Assembly: GCA_963971305.1 (NCBI GenBank)
Contig: OZ020307.1
Coordinates: forward strand, 52,077,702-52,141,701
Length of the DNA: 64,000 bases
Direction: 5' to 3'
Origin: Arcuatula senhousia
Lineage: Eukaryota > Mollusca > Bivalvia > Mytilida > Mytilidae
Shown: piece by piece, positions 23,314 to 36,100 of the stretch
Position numbering within the stretch: position 1 is the stretch's first letter
How the letters are laid out: the number at the start of each line of letters is the position of its first letter
The notes under the pieces: generated by a model
Database searches by the model: none
What the model was told of the DNA's origin: nothing
What the model saw: only the letters and a program-made list of their open reading frames with translations
Made by a program: the position numbers and the translations under genes

Positions 23314-23976
23314 TTACTTTGCTTTCTTGGCGGTCTTCTTTGCTGCTTTTGGCTTCTTGGCTGCTGCCTTCTTCTTAGGTGACTTTCTTGCCTTCTTGGG
23401 AGACTTAGCCTTCTTTGCTGCTTTCTTCTTTGGAGATTTCTTGGGTTTCTTTGCCTTGGACTTTGTTGATTTCTTCACTGCAGCCTTCTTCTTTCCTCCA
23501 GTGCTCTTCCTTTTCTTGGCGTTATTAGACTTGTTCTTGGCTGCCTTCTTCTTAGGGCTCTTGGGTTTCTTTGCCCTCTTCTTTGGTGCAGCTGGTGCCT
23601 TCCCGAGACGGAATCTTCCAGTGGCTCCAGTGGCGTGGGATGACTTGGGCCTCACCAAAGCACCAGATTTCAGGCCTCGAGCGAAGGCAAGCTTCATGTT
23701 GGATCCGAGATGAGCGGCGTTGACTCCCTTCTGGTTGGCTAAGATCCACTTTCTGATGGCCTGGGCTGAAGATCCCTTCCTGTTCTTCATGGCTGTGATA
23801 GCTGCAACAATCATGGAGAGAGTTGTTGGTTTCTTGGCTCCTCCCTTAGCGGCGGACCTTTTAGCTTTTGGCTTCTTAGCCTTCTTTGCAGGGCTCTTCC
23901 TTACGGGGCTCTTGGCTGGAGATTTACTCCTACTCCTACTCCTGGATCTGGAACGTTTTCTTGGACTGGCTGCCAT
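23314..23976 (-). CDS. Sperm-specific protamine-like protein, H1-related (PL type)
   Basis: The gene is an intronless 220-residue, Lys/Arg/Ser/Ala-rich reading frame. Residues 1-30 carry an Arg-Ser repeat and SPxx motifs (SPRKRSRSRSRSRSKSPAK). Residues about 50-126 form an H1-type winged helix (TLSMIVAAITAMKNRKGSS, AIRKWILANQKGV, LVRP, GATGRFRLGK). Residues 127-220 are a Lys-rich tail with repeated SPKKK. In mussels this combination marks the protamine-like sperm nuclear basic proteins (PL-II/PL-IV precursor type), which replace histones in sperm chromatin; somatic H1 lacks the Arg-Ser head. The start ATG has a good context (AAAATGGC). The 3' end is histone-like (stem-loop at 23269-23284). 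An alternative is a divergent germline H1. A PL-IV-like peptide could be released from the Lys-rich tail, but no cleavage site can be proven here. Confidence 0.88.
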   Translation of the reverse strand: MAASPRKRSRSRSRSRSKSPAKSPVRKSPAKKAKKPKAKRSAAKGGAKKPTTLSMIVAAITAMKNRKGSSAQAIRKWILANQKGVNAAHLGSNMKLAFARGLKSGALVRPKSSHATGATGRFRLGKAPAAPKKRAKKPKSPKKKAAKNKSNNAKKRKSTGGKKKAAVKKSTKSKAKKPKKSPKKKAAKKAKSPKKARKSPKKKAAAKKPKAAKKTAKKAK

Positions 23977-24181
23977 TTTGTTTCCTTGGTGTGACTACGT
24001 CAAAAACAAGAATGCTTGACAACGGCAGGTGCCCTGAATTTATTTCAATAACGCGGACGTGATTGAAAGCACCCCAACAAATGATGGTGACGCTGAAAGA
24101 AAATGGCCGAAAACTCGATTTTGTGTTTTGTGCAAAGATTTTAGACTGAATTAACAGCAAACTTTTGGTCGACAGTTCAAA
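23977..24181. promoter_or_regulatory. Short divergent intergenic region, putative bidirectional promoter
   Basis: Only 205 bp separates the start of the protamine-like gene (-) from the proposed first coding exon of the PH-domain gene (+). On the minus strand a TATA-like GAAATAAATT lies about 65-75 bp upstream of the ATG, with TCAATCACGTCCGCG further up. On the plus side a short upstream frame starts at 24104 (AAAATGGCCG) and stops after 13 codons. If the plus-strand exon is real, the two genes share this promoter. Confidence 0.4.
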
Positions 24182-27100
24182 ATGATTGAAGAAACGTTTA
24201 GGGATGGGTCTAGGCTTGGAAAAGAATATACTTTGGTAAGTTAATTATTCCAGCAATTGTGTATTTTGGGAGGATAAACGGGGCAAACCATGCATCAAAA
24301 CGGATACATCTTTCCAAAAAATGCTATAAAGTGACATTCTTACTAAATATTTTTGTATACATGTACAAGAAGTATATTAAAGTGTACATTAAGAATCGTA
24401 TTTGTCAGTCAAGGTGTATATTAGTGAAAAGTGAAGTTGAAAATATGAAATAAACCGAACTTGAAAAAAAAAATGTTTGGATGAGGTCCGCCATTTTGTT
24501 CAATAGTGTTGGTAATTTTTTAGAACTCTAAGTTACAGTTAGGCTATTAATCCGAGTATAAACCTGTTATTGTACCAGTCCAGATCGTGCAATCCCTTAA
24601 ATAAATCAAAAACTTTTATTACATGATAATTTGTGGTCTTCGCTTGTTGGTGATTCAGTAACGTTACTTGAATTATTTTTAAGGATGACTTTTGTTTATT
24701 TGTGTTTGGTTTTTTGTCTGAATAGTTTAGTCTAAAAAAACTCCTGTTGTGTAAAAGATGGTTTTTTTTTTCTCAGTCATAAGAAAGACATACATTTTTC
24801 CTGAATGATAAAGAGATTAAATTCAAGATATATTTTTACTGTGAAAATTTGATGAAAATTGGATCAAAAATGACAAAACAATAATTTTTCATTTTATTTT
24901 GGTTGATTTTTTAGGGAAATATTTCTAGATGTTGCATCAATAATTTTGGTACGTTGGTCGTGGGACCGAATGAATATGATTTATTGAACTCTTTGAGAGT
25001 CGAATGAAACAATTTGAGAATCAAAAGTGAATCAAAAGTCACGCAAACAATAAATGACGCAAATTATGAAAACTTAATTGTACTCCTTGTCCGTCTGTCT
25101 GTCCATTTTAACTTTAATAGCATATTTCTCTACTTCTATTGATCAGGAGGGATTAGGTCTTATTTCAAATCAAGTACACAGCTTAACCAAGATGAGTTGT
25201 ACCATACCTTTTATTTTCAATCTCATTTTCTTCCTGTTTAGTATGGGTATGCTAAGCACGTTTTAATGCAGCCCTTAGTTTATTATAAAACACAAGCGTT
25301 AACTTACATGTAGTTCTTAAGAAAAAAAATATAGAAATTTGACCATCCTCAAAGAACTTATATTACACCACTGCAAGGAGACAGACAGTGACACAGCCGT
25401 GCAGAATATTAAGAAGTGCATATTTAAAGACCTATAGCTAGTCAAGCATAATAGAAATAATATATATATACATTTCTTTTCAATTCCATTTTCCATCAAA
25501 GGTTTTCATAAGGAAGTCATTTTATATATAAATTTTAAATCCCATTTCAATGCCTTACGTTTATTATCCCATTTTTCGAATTTTGATAGAAAATTACTAC
25601 CCAACAAGAGAGGACAACTCTACATGAGGAAGTATTTTGTCACATACCAAAATTTATGAAGTGCAGTCATAACAAAAAGTTTTAATATATGCGTATAATC
25701 CAGACGATTTAGGAATTCTGAAACAAATATTTCTTCTTGTCCGTGAAGGAAATTGGAATGGAAGGGATATTAGAGAAACCCTCTGTAAGTATTCTTTTGA
25801 ATTGTTGCATAAACTACAACAAAACTCAATTTTAAATTAAATGGATGTGTATTCAAAATCAGGTAAGTTTTTACCTATATATTTCAAGCATCAAGAAGCA
25901 TATAAGAATAAATACAGGTACATGTATATTTTTTCCTTCAAGATAAATGCATAGCATTATAAAACTCAAACTTGAATTAAAAAAAAAGATTTCTTTTTCC
26001 ATTTAATAGAAATTAATGTAATAGATATATGTTTTTGTTAAAGATGTTCCTACTAATAAAAAGTAAGTTATTTTTCTAAGTATTTTTGTTATAAATGTTT
26101 GCGAAAATAGTATTAATACAATAAGAAGTAGAATTTAGTTTACATTTTGAAACGGAAAAATGGGACTTGCTTTAATTTATAATTTAGTTGTAGGGCAGTC
26201 GAAGAAGTCTCTTCGATTAGTCTTAGATGTAGAGACTTATATATAGCTAAAACGTATCTGAAATGATAGATAAAGTTAAACTTTGAGAAGACATGTTATA
26301 ACCATTTAAATTGAATGAAGATATATTTTTTAACTTTGAATAAAAAAAATCAAATATTGTATTGATTTTAATTGAGAACAAAATTTCAGTAATACTAGGT
26401 GATTTTAATGGGACGGGAACAAAAGTTTTTCCTTTAACCCGGAAGAATTGATGGTCATTGATGCTTTAGTACTTCGTAAGAATGTGTATACAGAATATTT
26501 TAATTTTCCATTGAACTGGGTGATACCTCTGAATGAAATTAATGGAAAAACACTTGTAAAGTTAAATGGTTTGCACGACTGCATGTACACATGTTTAAAC
26601 ATGCATCAAATTTAAAATACTTTTATAAACAAGATGGTTTACAGCTTACAAGTGATATAGACATACAATATAAAGATTCCTATACACAGGTATGTGACAT
26701 TTAGAAAGGTGTGTTTAAACTTCTTAAACTTAAATTGAATTTGAACAAAATTTAAGATAAATAGGAGTGAAAATGCTTGTTATATATTTAAACAGAAAAG
26801 CCACACGACCAGTAGGAAAATGACCTGTCCAGTGTTAGATCCAGATAAAATCTCATAGTAAAAGATACTGGTAACTGAATGGGAACATATTAACACTCAG
26901 TCATTTTAACAAACTGAGAATCTAAAATCAGAAATGAAGAGTCATCGTATAATTTTATTGTGGGAATCTCATCATTAGAGAAACTTCATTTTGTACCACC
27001 TAGACAGCATTGAAAGACAACCTAAGCTTTCGTTTGTACTTGTCTTTTTGGTGTTTTCTGCTCCTTGTTTAAGTAGGGGGGGTCTATATGTGACTATTTC

Positions 27101-30100
27101 AGGACTGGATTTGAATTATATGCATTTTATTCAGACCATTGGCCACTTGCAAAACCGCGAGCAGAGTCTACTGGCCTCGTTGAAGGCTGCTGGCGATTGT
27201 ACATGTCATTGTGATTTTTCTGAGATGCCGCTTGATTGTGGGCTGTGTCGCGTACACTTATTCCACATCTGATTTTTTCCTATAAGGCACCATTTTTTTT
27301 TCAGAGAATCCCCGGGAGGAAAACAAGAGCATGGAGTGTACTTGATGGGGCAACGTTGTCTTTCTTCAGAGAAAACAAGGTAAGCAGACAATATAAACGG
27401 TAGTGGTTTAGAATAAAGACTTATTATAGTGCCCTCGTTTATGAAAGCGTACACCAAATGTATCGGTGACATTTTAGAAATGCTACATTCGTGACCCATA
27501 CATGTATCATGTAAGAATTTTCACGACCACATTTCTCAATGGATTTTCATAAATTTGATTCACAAGTTGTCGAACAAGTTAATAATTTAGTCATGCCAAA
27601 TCCTACCAACTATCTTAATTTCAGTTGTGAAAGTTTGCCCCTTTGGAAAAAAAAAGCCTTGTCAAATCCATATTAAAATTTTTGTGATCAATATAGGTTT
27701 TTTGTTAATGATAAAAAAAAGCTGGACTCGCTTAACTTATGTTGTGTAAGTGTGTTAGTGTAAGCATATCTTTTGATCTTCTTATTTCCATTTTCATGGT
27801 GGTTTTTTTTCAGAGATCATCGTGCATTGATTCCATAGACTTGTCAGAAATCCTGTCAGTCAGAATAGGCACTGACTGTCAGTTCGAAATTAAAACAAAT
27901 ATCAGTTCAAATATCTATGTAAGTATAAAAACAAATAAAACAAATATCAGTTCAAATATCTATGTAATGGCCCTGTCACACTATAACGTTTTAGCCAACG
28001 TGTGCCGAACGTTCGAATAATGTTCTAAAACGCTGGAACACGTTGGCAGTCGCTGTAAAAAGTTTCAAAAAACATCTCGGTGAACGACCACAAAGCGTCA
28101 GACTAACTACCTGCAACGCACGACAAACTTATTCAAAACTTATCTATAGCGTTTGTCCGGCGTACTTGACGTTTGTCTAGCGCATGTGTGACGACTGCAG
28201 AACGCATTCATAGCGATAGTCTAACTTATAAGTTTTTTCCTCGGTGGGGAGACCTAGGATTTCTGTTCTTTTCTTTAGTATTATTTCACAATAGCCCAAA
28301 TAGATCTATTGTCTGGCTTAAATGTATTGCTGGATTTATTAATAATTATAGATAAATCATGAAATTTAGTTTCGTTATAAAAATATTGGTTTTCAGCGTT
28401 CTGATAATATGAATGTATAATTATTCTAAAGCCGTTTTTTAACCAATTGTGACGATTTTTGCACTCAGTCTAAAAAATAAAATATAGACTAAGTGTAGAT
28501 TTTATATTTTGATTTGTCAAAAATATGCAGAGAGGAATGCATGCGCTTGTTAACAAACTCTCAAAATCTCAAATTAGTATATACATGTAAGAAATACCGG
28601 TCTGTAGAGTTTGCCTAGCATCTTTTTCATAGCACTTGACTAATCCTAAATGATCGCAGACAGCATGTGACGGATGTCCTTAATAGAGAAATACACGTGT
28701 GCTTATTGAATATTAAAAATACACATTATTTCAAATGAGTATTGAAGTAAGAATGTCGTTACTCGTTGTATTTGAGTATTTTTCTACCAAAAATGTCCAA
28801 CGAAAATACAATTTGCAAGAATTACTTTCAATTCCAGACCATATAAGTTATCCTTCTTATATTCAAGATATTTTTTGGCTTTGTTCATTGTTTTTTTTTT
28901 GTAAAAAGATTTTTTTTCAGGTTTGAATTAGTATTGGAAGCTTTTGAAATTGACTTTCCCCCTTGCAATTCAGTCTAACTTATAAAATTCTGGGGTTTAT
29001 ACGCTACTCGTTCGTTACAATGACGCTCTGTACACGTTTTAAACACGTTGAATAGGTTTCTTGGTCGTTAGACTGACGCTAGACGTGCGCTGCATAATCG
29101 CTAGATTTAGCTTAGCGTTCGTCAAACGCATTTCAACGTGCGCACAACGACCACATAGCGTACATCAGCGTGTGTATAACGTCCTTCTAACTTATGCCTA
29201 GCGTTCGAATAATTTATTTCTAACACGTTTGCGAACGTCGGAAATTTAAAAGCATGTTGAAAAATGTTGCGACGCACTCGACGTTCACCAGCGCACGCTG
29301 ACGTTCGCTAACGTGTTTGTAGCGTGTTCATAACGTATGCAAAACTTACGCAACGCACACCAGCGTGTTGAAAATATATTCTCAAACGTCGGCACACGTT
29401 GGTTAAAACGTTATAGTGTGACAGGGCCATAAGTAAAAAGACAAAGGTTTCATCTAACAACAACCTTTTAAAAGATTTTTAGACAATAAATGCTACAATG
29501 TGATTAAAATAAGATCTACTAGTTATTCCACACTGTCACTGCATGGTATAGCACCACAAAATTGCTTCATATTTTAGTTAATGTTTCGTTTATGGCCCTG
29601 TCACACTATAACGTTTTAGCCAACGTTTTAGAATATATTTTCAACATGCTGGTGTGCGTTGCGTAAGTTTTGCATACGTTATGAACACGCTACAAACACG
29701 TTAGCGAACGTCAGCGTGCGTTGGTGATCGCCGAGTGTGTCGCAAATTTTTCAACATGCTTAAAATTTCCGACGTTCGCCAACGTGTTAGAAATAAATAA
29801 TTCGAACGCTAGGCATAAGTTAGAAGGACGTTATTCACACGCTGATGTACGCTATGTGTCGTTGTGCGCACGTTGAAATGCGTTTGACGAACGCTAAGCT
29901 AAATGGAAACGAACGTGTCTAGCGATAATGCAGCGCACGTCTAGCGTCAGTCTAACGACCAAGAAACCTATTCAACGTGTTTAAAACGTGTACAGAGCGC
30001 ACAGAGCGTCATTGTAACGAACGAGTAGCGTATCAACCCCAGAACTTTATAAGTTAGATTGAATTACAAGGGGGAAAGTCAATTTCAAAAGCTTCAAATA

Positions 30101-33100
30101 CTAATTCAAACCTGAAAAAAAATCTTTTTTACAAAAAAACAATGAACAAAGCCCAAAATAATCTTGAATATAACAAGGTTAACTTAGATGGTCTGGAATT
30201 GAAAGTAATTCTTGTAAATTGTAATACACCTGTCATGTTTTATTTTCGGTGGACATTTTTGGTAGAAAAATACAACGAGTAACGACAGTCTTACTTCAAT
30301 ACTCATTTGAAATAATGTGTATTTTTAATATTCAATAGGCACACGCGTATTTCTCTATTTAGGCAATCCGTCATGCTGTCTGCGATCATTCGGGATTTTT
30401 CAAGTCAAGTGCTATAAAAAGGATGCTAGGCAAACTCTACAGACCGGTATTTCTTACATGTATACACTCATTTGAGATAACCTCTCTGTATATTTTTGAC
30501 AAATCAAAATATAAAATCTACTGTCTACATTATATATCATTTTTTTTAGACTGAGTGCAAAAATCATCACAATAACTGTAGTAAAAAAAAACGGCTTTCG
30601 AATAATTATACATTCATATTATCAGAACGCCGAAAACCAATATTTTTATAACGAAACTAAATTTACATGATGTATCTATAAGTATTGATTAATCCAGCAA
30701 TACATTTAAGCCAGATAATAGATCTATTTGGGCTATTGTGAAATAATACTAAAGAAAAGAACAGAAATCTTAGGTCTCCCCACCGAGAAAAAACTTATAA
30801 GTTAGACTATCGCTATGAATGCGTTCTGCAGTCGTCACACATGCGCTAGGCAAACGTCAAGTACGCCGGACAAACGCTATAGATAAGTTTTTAATAAGTT
30901 TGTCGTGCGTTGCAGGTAGTTAGTCTGACGCTTTGTGGTCGTTCACCGAGATATTTTTAGAAACTTTTTACAGCGACTGCCAACGTGTTCCAACGTTTTA
31001 GAACATTATTCGAACGTTCGGCACACGTTGGCTAAAACGTTATAGTGTGACAGGGCCATTAGATACATTTAAGATGATCTTTCAATATTTGTATGATGTA
31101 TTTCCTCGTGTTTCCCCAATAACTTGAAAAACAAATTTGGACAAAGTCTAATTGCTTCATATATGGTTTCAATTTCAGCGGCTTAGAAATGTACTCCTAC
31201 TTCAATGTAGACCTATCTCCACATTTAATAGAATTTTCGTTGCATTTAAAAAACGCTATTTTCTTTGTAACCTACTCATCTTTACATAGAATTTGTCCGC
31301 GGTCTACTACTTATTTCTGTGAATTTACATCGAAATTGACACTCAAGGAAGACTTTTTACAAAGTTTTATGTCCAAACGTAATGAAAAATTTGGTGCTTG
31401 ATTGTTTTCTTCATTTGCCGTATTTAGATAATCCCAATACGATAAATTTGCAACGCAACGGGTGTGTTGCAACATAAGGAATGTTCAACCCTTTCGGAGT
31501 ACAGGAGTTATTTTTATGCTCTCTACGACAACTTGTCGGAAAAATAAAGTGATTTTATATTCAGTATGACAAACTGTTTCCCGGGTTGATTATCAGATCT
31601 GTCGATTTAAGACTCGGACGGTGTAAAAACTTTTTACAGAAACAATGTCGAGAGAGTGACTTGAAATTGCAAGATGATTAAGATGATAAATTGTATACCA
31701 GTTTGTCCTATATATATGTATTTATTTTTGTCAATCTCCTACTTCCAATTTACCATAAGTTTTAATACTTTTTGTCGTCAAAACTTCCGATTGTAAAATT
31801 CAAACAGGTTTCTTATCTTGTACTGCACGTGGTTGATATCCTCAGTGCTGGATTTTTGCTTTCCTGTTTGAACTTTTTTTGGTTTTGAATACTTTTTGTT
31901 CAATACTTTTGGTTTTTGACCTTTCAATGTTTTGATTCAAATGCTGTTGGTGAGAGGTTATACAGCACAACCAAACTACCAATTTGGGAAAAAAAAGACG
32001 AAATGCGTTTTCCATTGAAGGCCGCAGTTCTAGTTTGTTTTGATGATTATATTTCTCTGCCTCTTTTTGGGGTAACAGTGAATTTTTCTTCAATTATTGG
32101 CGGATTTCATTCAGTGAAAAAGGTGCTATCGGGCGACATGGGAATATTATCCTACTTTTAAGTAAATACTTATCAAACTTTAAGCCTCTTGATATTTGGT
32201 ATTTATCATCATAATTGGGGTCCTTTATCATGGGATTCGATTTTAGTTACTATAATAGTATGAATACTCATCAACTCATCAACTTCCTGTTTGATGAAAT
32301 CCGACAAATTTTTGTCTTTTCTATTTAAAAATGCACGAAATTTAAAGTTGTTCGAGTTTCTAAAGAATAATGTTGCTATCGCAAACCCCACACTACTTGA
32401 GCAGGCCAAAAAACTTAAGTTTTTGAAAAGTTGGCACCGTGTTAAGATAATGCACGATGAGTGATTGAAAAAGCCACATGTGTGATGTAAAAAGGACATT
32501 GGATAAAAAGGAAAAAGGAAAATTTATCTTATGTGGTGTACAACTTGGCTGTCCACAAGGGGTCGTTTTCGTGCATGAAGCATGGAACTATCCACACACA
32601 TTGACCAACTATGGTCAGTGGTCAGGCTTTCCGTATTTTATAGACTTTACAACCCCCGCGGACGAGGGATACATGTACCCTATTCAACCACACTTGGTTG
32701 CTCTGTAAGGATGAGCACTAACCCGATGTCAGAATCCCAAGACCCTTGGTCACCTCTAAAGATACGCTTGGCTCTGCTGCGGGCCTATTCGGCACCTGGG
32801 GCCCGGACAGGAGAAGAAACAAAGTTATAAGTAACGACAAAGCTTAACTCAAACTCAATAAAAGAGTAAAATCGTATGCTTCAAAAACCCTGGCAAAACA
32901 ACCGAAGATGTGCTGTTTGTTGTTGCGTGACAACGTTTTACATATTATATAATATGAATATCATACTACTTGTACTTTTGCTTGTATGTTCATGTAGTAA
33001 GCGGGAACAAATTTTTAATAAAAAATGACGAAGTAGAGGTTAAAACTACATGATATTTATTAATTTGTGTGGATGTCATTTAGTGTGGGACCTGGCAATG

Positions 33101-36100
33101 CATAAATGATGAGTAATATAACTAGTACCTGTGACTGTTTGACTAAATTTGTCCCATCAAGCAAGGCAGTCTTCTGTGACTTCAGTTTGATTAAACATAA
33201 AGATGTTACATTTTCTCATAAATCATTTTGGGATAGAAAACATTCTCATTGGTAAGTTTATTAATATAGATGCCGTAGGATAGGAGGACGAGGTGGGTGA
33301 AATGAAATTATCTTTTTCCTTTTTTTGACGGATTTTACAATGAGAAAATCCTAATAATAAATTTCTCTGACAGCAGCGATCGAGTGTGGGCCGGGGAAAT
33401 TTTCGCGATGTTTTCTCAGCAACCAACCATCACAGCCTCTTTATATTTTTGTATGTAGCTTTTCTAATATTGTAAGATTTGATTTCAAGCATGTTGCCAA
33501 TTAACTTTTTATGCCCTGCGACGACATGTCGGGGGCATATAGTTTCACTCATGTGTCTGCCCATACGTCCGTACATGCGAATTTTCGCCATGCTTTTCCA
33601 CAAAAAAAAAAGTAACAAAAAACAAACAAAAACAATAAACGGTAGAGTGACACTATTACAGTGACGTTCTGATCGAATTTAAGACATGTAGGACTTCTAC
33701 TTCCATTTTGGGACTGGGGTAATATTATAACTAACATGAAAATGTCGTCAATCTTTTCCCAGATTTCAAACATGAGAATGATTTCAAATGAAATTGGGAT
33801 GGTTGGTTCTGTGTGACAAACTTACGACCGAAGCGATTTTCACACATATCAGACGTCTACTCGATCCCTGTGTTTGGACTGCATGAACCGGGTCAATATG
33901 AAAATTAAGATGTCAATTTTCGTCAATCTTGTCTCAGAAACCATTCAAAATAAAGATATGAAATTTGATAAAATGGTTGAACCAGTTCAGTATGACAATA
34001 AACTTTATTACCCAAACGATTTTCAGAAGTGTTGGACTTCTGCTTCCTGTTAAGGGTCTTATGCGGGGGCATAGGTGTCACATGGACACATTCCTTCTTT
34101 ATTGATTAATAAAAATTTGGCCATATTAAATTTTGATAGATTTTTCATGCAGGGTTTTTTCCTTGTACACGGAAATGTTCAAAATTTGATACACATTGCC
34201 AGCTTGAGAACCCGAGAACTCAATTTAGGCTTATCGCGCAACTAGAATGCTTATTCTTATTTTGTCAATACTCGAACAAATATTTTTTGCTTCGGATTAT
34301 GCTTAAAAAATAATTGCTATACGTGTACCATACATATGATATACAAATTTAATTTTTTTATCCAAAAATATAAAATCCGGAAGGTTTTGCTAGAGTGATT
34401 ATAAATAGATCATGTGGATTGAATTTTAGAATTTTTAGAAATAATTGTAAATTTAGATAGGTTGATGTGAAAATAAGGAAGTTTTACTTTCTAAATGATT
34501 TATATGATATTAATCACCTGCAGATTGAAGTATTAACTTTCATTAAGATAAACCAACATTATAAGATGTTCTTCCTCATGCACCAACTTAAAAATTGTTC
34601 TAGAGATTATGAAATAAGATATACATGGGTAAAAAAGGAACTGCAGAACTAAGCATTGGGACTTGTTGAGACAATGTTAACTTATGACACCTTGATTCTT
34701 AGAAGGAGACCAGTATTTCTGTGAATCAACTCTTGTAAAGTTTTACTGTGCAAAAATTTTGTTTATAATCTTGAACTACTGAGACATTGGTGGTTTTTAA
34801 ACTTTGGTTTTGTTTTTGTTTTTTGTTTTTTTTTGGGGGGGATAATTTTTTTTTCTACACAAAGTTAATGGGATTAAAGTACAACCATACACAGTGATAT
34901 GTGCATTTTTTGTTTTTAGACAGCCGAATCGCAAGAAAAGTGTCAAAGATGGGTAGAAGAACTATCCAAGTACGTCAACACTGAAACAAATGAAAGCAAA
35001 AGGTTAGTATTGGTGGGGAAATCAAAAATAAAAGAAATATGTTGCCAGAATAAATTCATAAGAAACCTAGGGTATTCCAATCTTCTACTTGTGGTCTTTG
35101 TTTTACACTAAATCGTTTTCTAGTTTAAATTTGATCTTCACCATCACGGATCAAGATCTTTTAGCACAACTTTTTTACTATCAAAAATATTTTAGTGAAA
35201 CTTTGTATATACGTCTTAAAACTATACAAACTGATCAAGTATGTTGTATAGAATGGATATAAATGTCATCGTACATGTAGTAATGAAAACATCTAGTTTT
35301 TACATGCAACTTCAAAATACTGGAATTCTCTTAACTTACATTGTTTGTTTGTTTCAAATATGTACATTTTCGGGATTAATGAAAAAAAAATATCTGATAT
35401 TGGAAAAACAATCATATCCATATTTTATTTCAGTAACACCAGAAAGAATTCTATTTTTAGCAGTCGAAACCAAGCAGGAGAGCATACGGTAGAGGTCAGG
35501 ACCGCGAAGAGCATTTTTGAACAAAAATCACAAGCAGTAAACAGGTCGACTATTTCTGGTACCCCTGCAAAGAGAGAAGTTGCCAATCTGACGAGAAAAT
35601 CCGATCCTACAAAGTTCCATCCTTGGAAAACGATCACGGACGCAAAGTCTCATTTGAACCACATTAGCATGGAGAAGAAATCTGACAAATCTGAAACAAA
35701 GCAACAAACTTCACCGGAAACGACTTCAAAAACTAACATGGAGACCGCCTCGTCTTTGAAAAGTAAAAATAATACAAAAGAGGACGGAAATCGGCTTTCA
35801 ATACACAATGAAAATGAGTTGTGTAAATCGGAAAACGCTAGTTTTGATTCTGACATGGGAAATAGTGACAGCAAAAATTATTCTGGAAGGAGATCAAGTA
35901 AATCTAAATCAAAAAGTATAGTTAAAAATTCTGAATCTTTGAATGCATTAAAGCAAGATTCTTCAGACTTTCAAGAATCTCAAGAAAGTGGAACTCAGAA
36001 GATTGAAAAAGATGGTGTAAATGTATCGGGTGATATTGTTGGAACAAGCAGTAATGTTAATGGTTTAGATGCCTTAACAAGTGATCCGTCCGACCTTGTA

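Larger units (their letters stand above)
31062..34919 (+). other. Remainder of the large PH-gene intron
   Basis: No further exon is recognised. A relic of the ~170-bp superfamily (ATGGGATTCGATTTTAG, ACTTCCTGTTTGATGAAATC) lies at 32170-32320; a repeat shared with 45602-46160 at 32520-32830; the hairpin-headed element at 33511-34090. The rest is AT-rich without visible structure. Confidence 0.45.

Noticed and set aside
23309..23713. 134-codon plus-strand frame (FAAFFFGDF-type)
   Set aside because: Antisense shadow of the Lys-rich tail of the protamine-like gene.
23314..23976. Ordinary somatic histone H1
   Set aside because: The Arg-Ser/SP head and the particular winged-helix sequence fit bivalve protamine-like proteins better; somatic H1 has an Ala/Pro/Lys head.
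35345..35433. 5' extension of the long PH-gene frame to an upstream ATG
   Set aside because: The upstream 30 codons are AT-rich intron. A good acceptor (TTTATTTCAG) at 35433 joins in phase to the exon ending at 35002.
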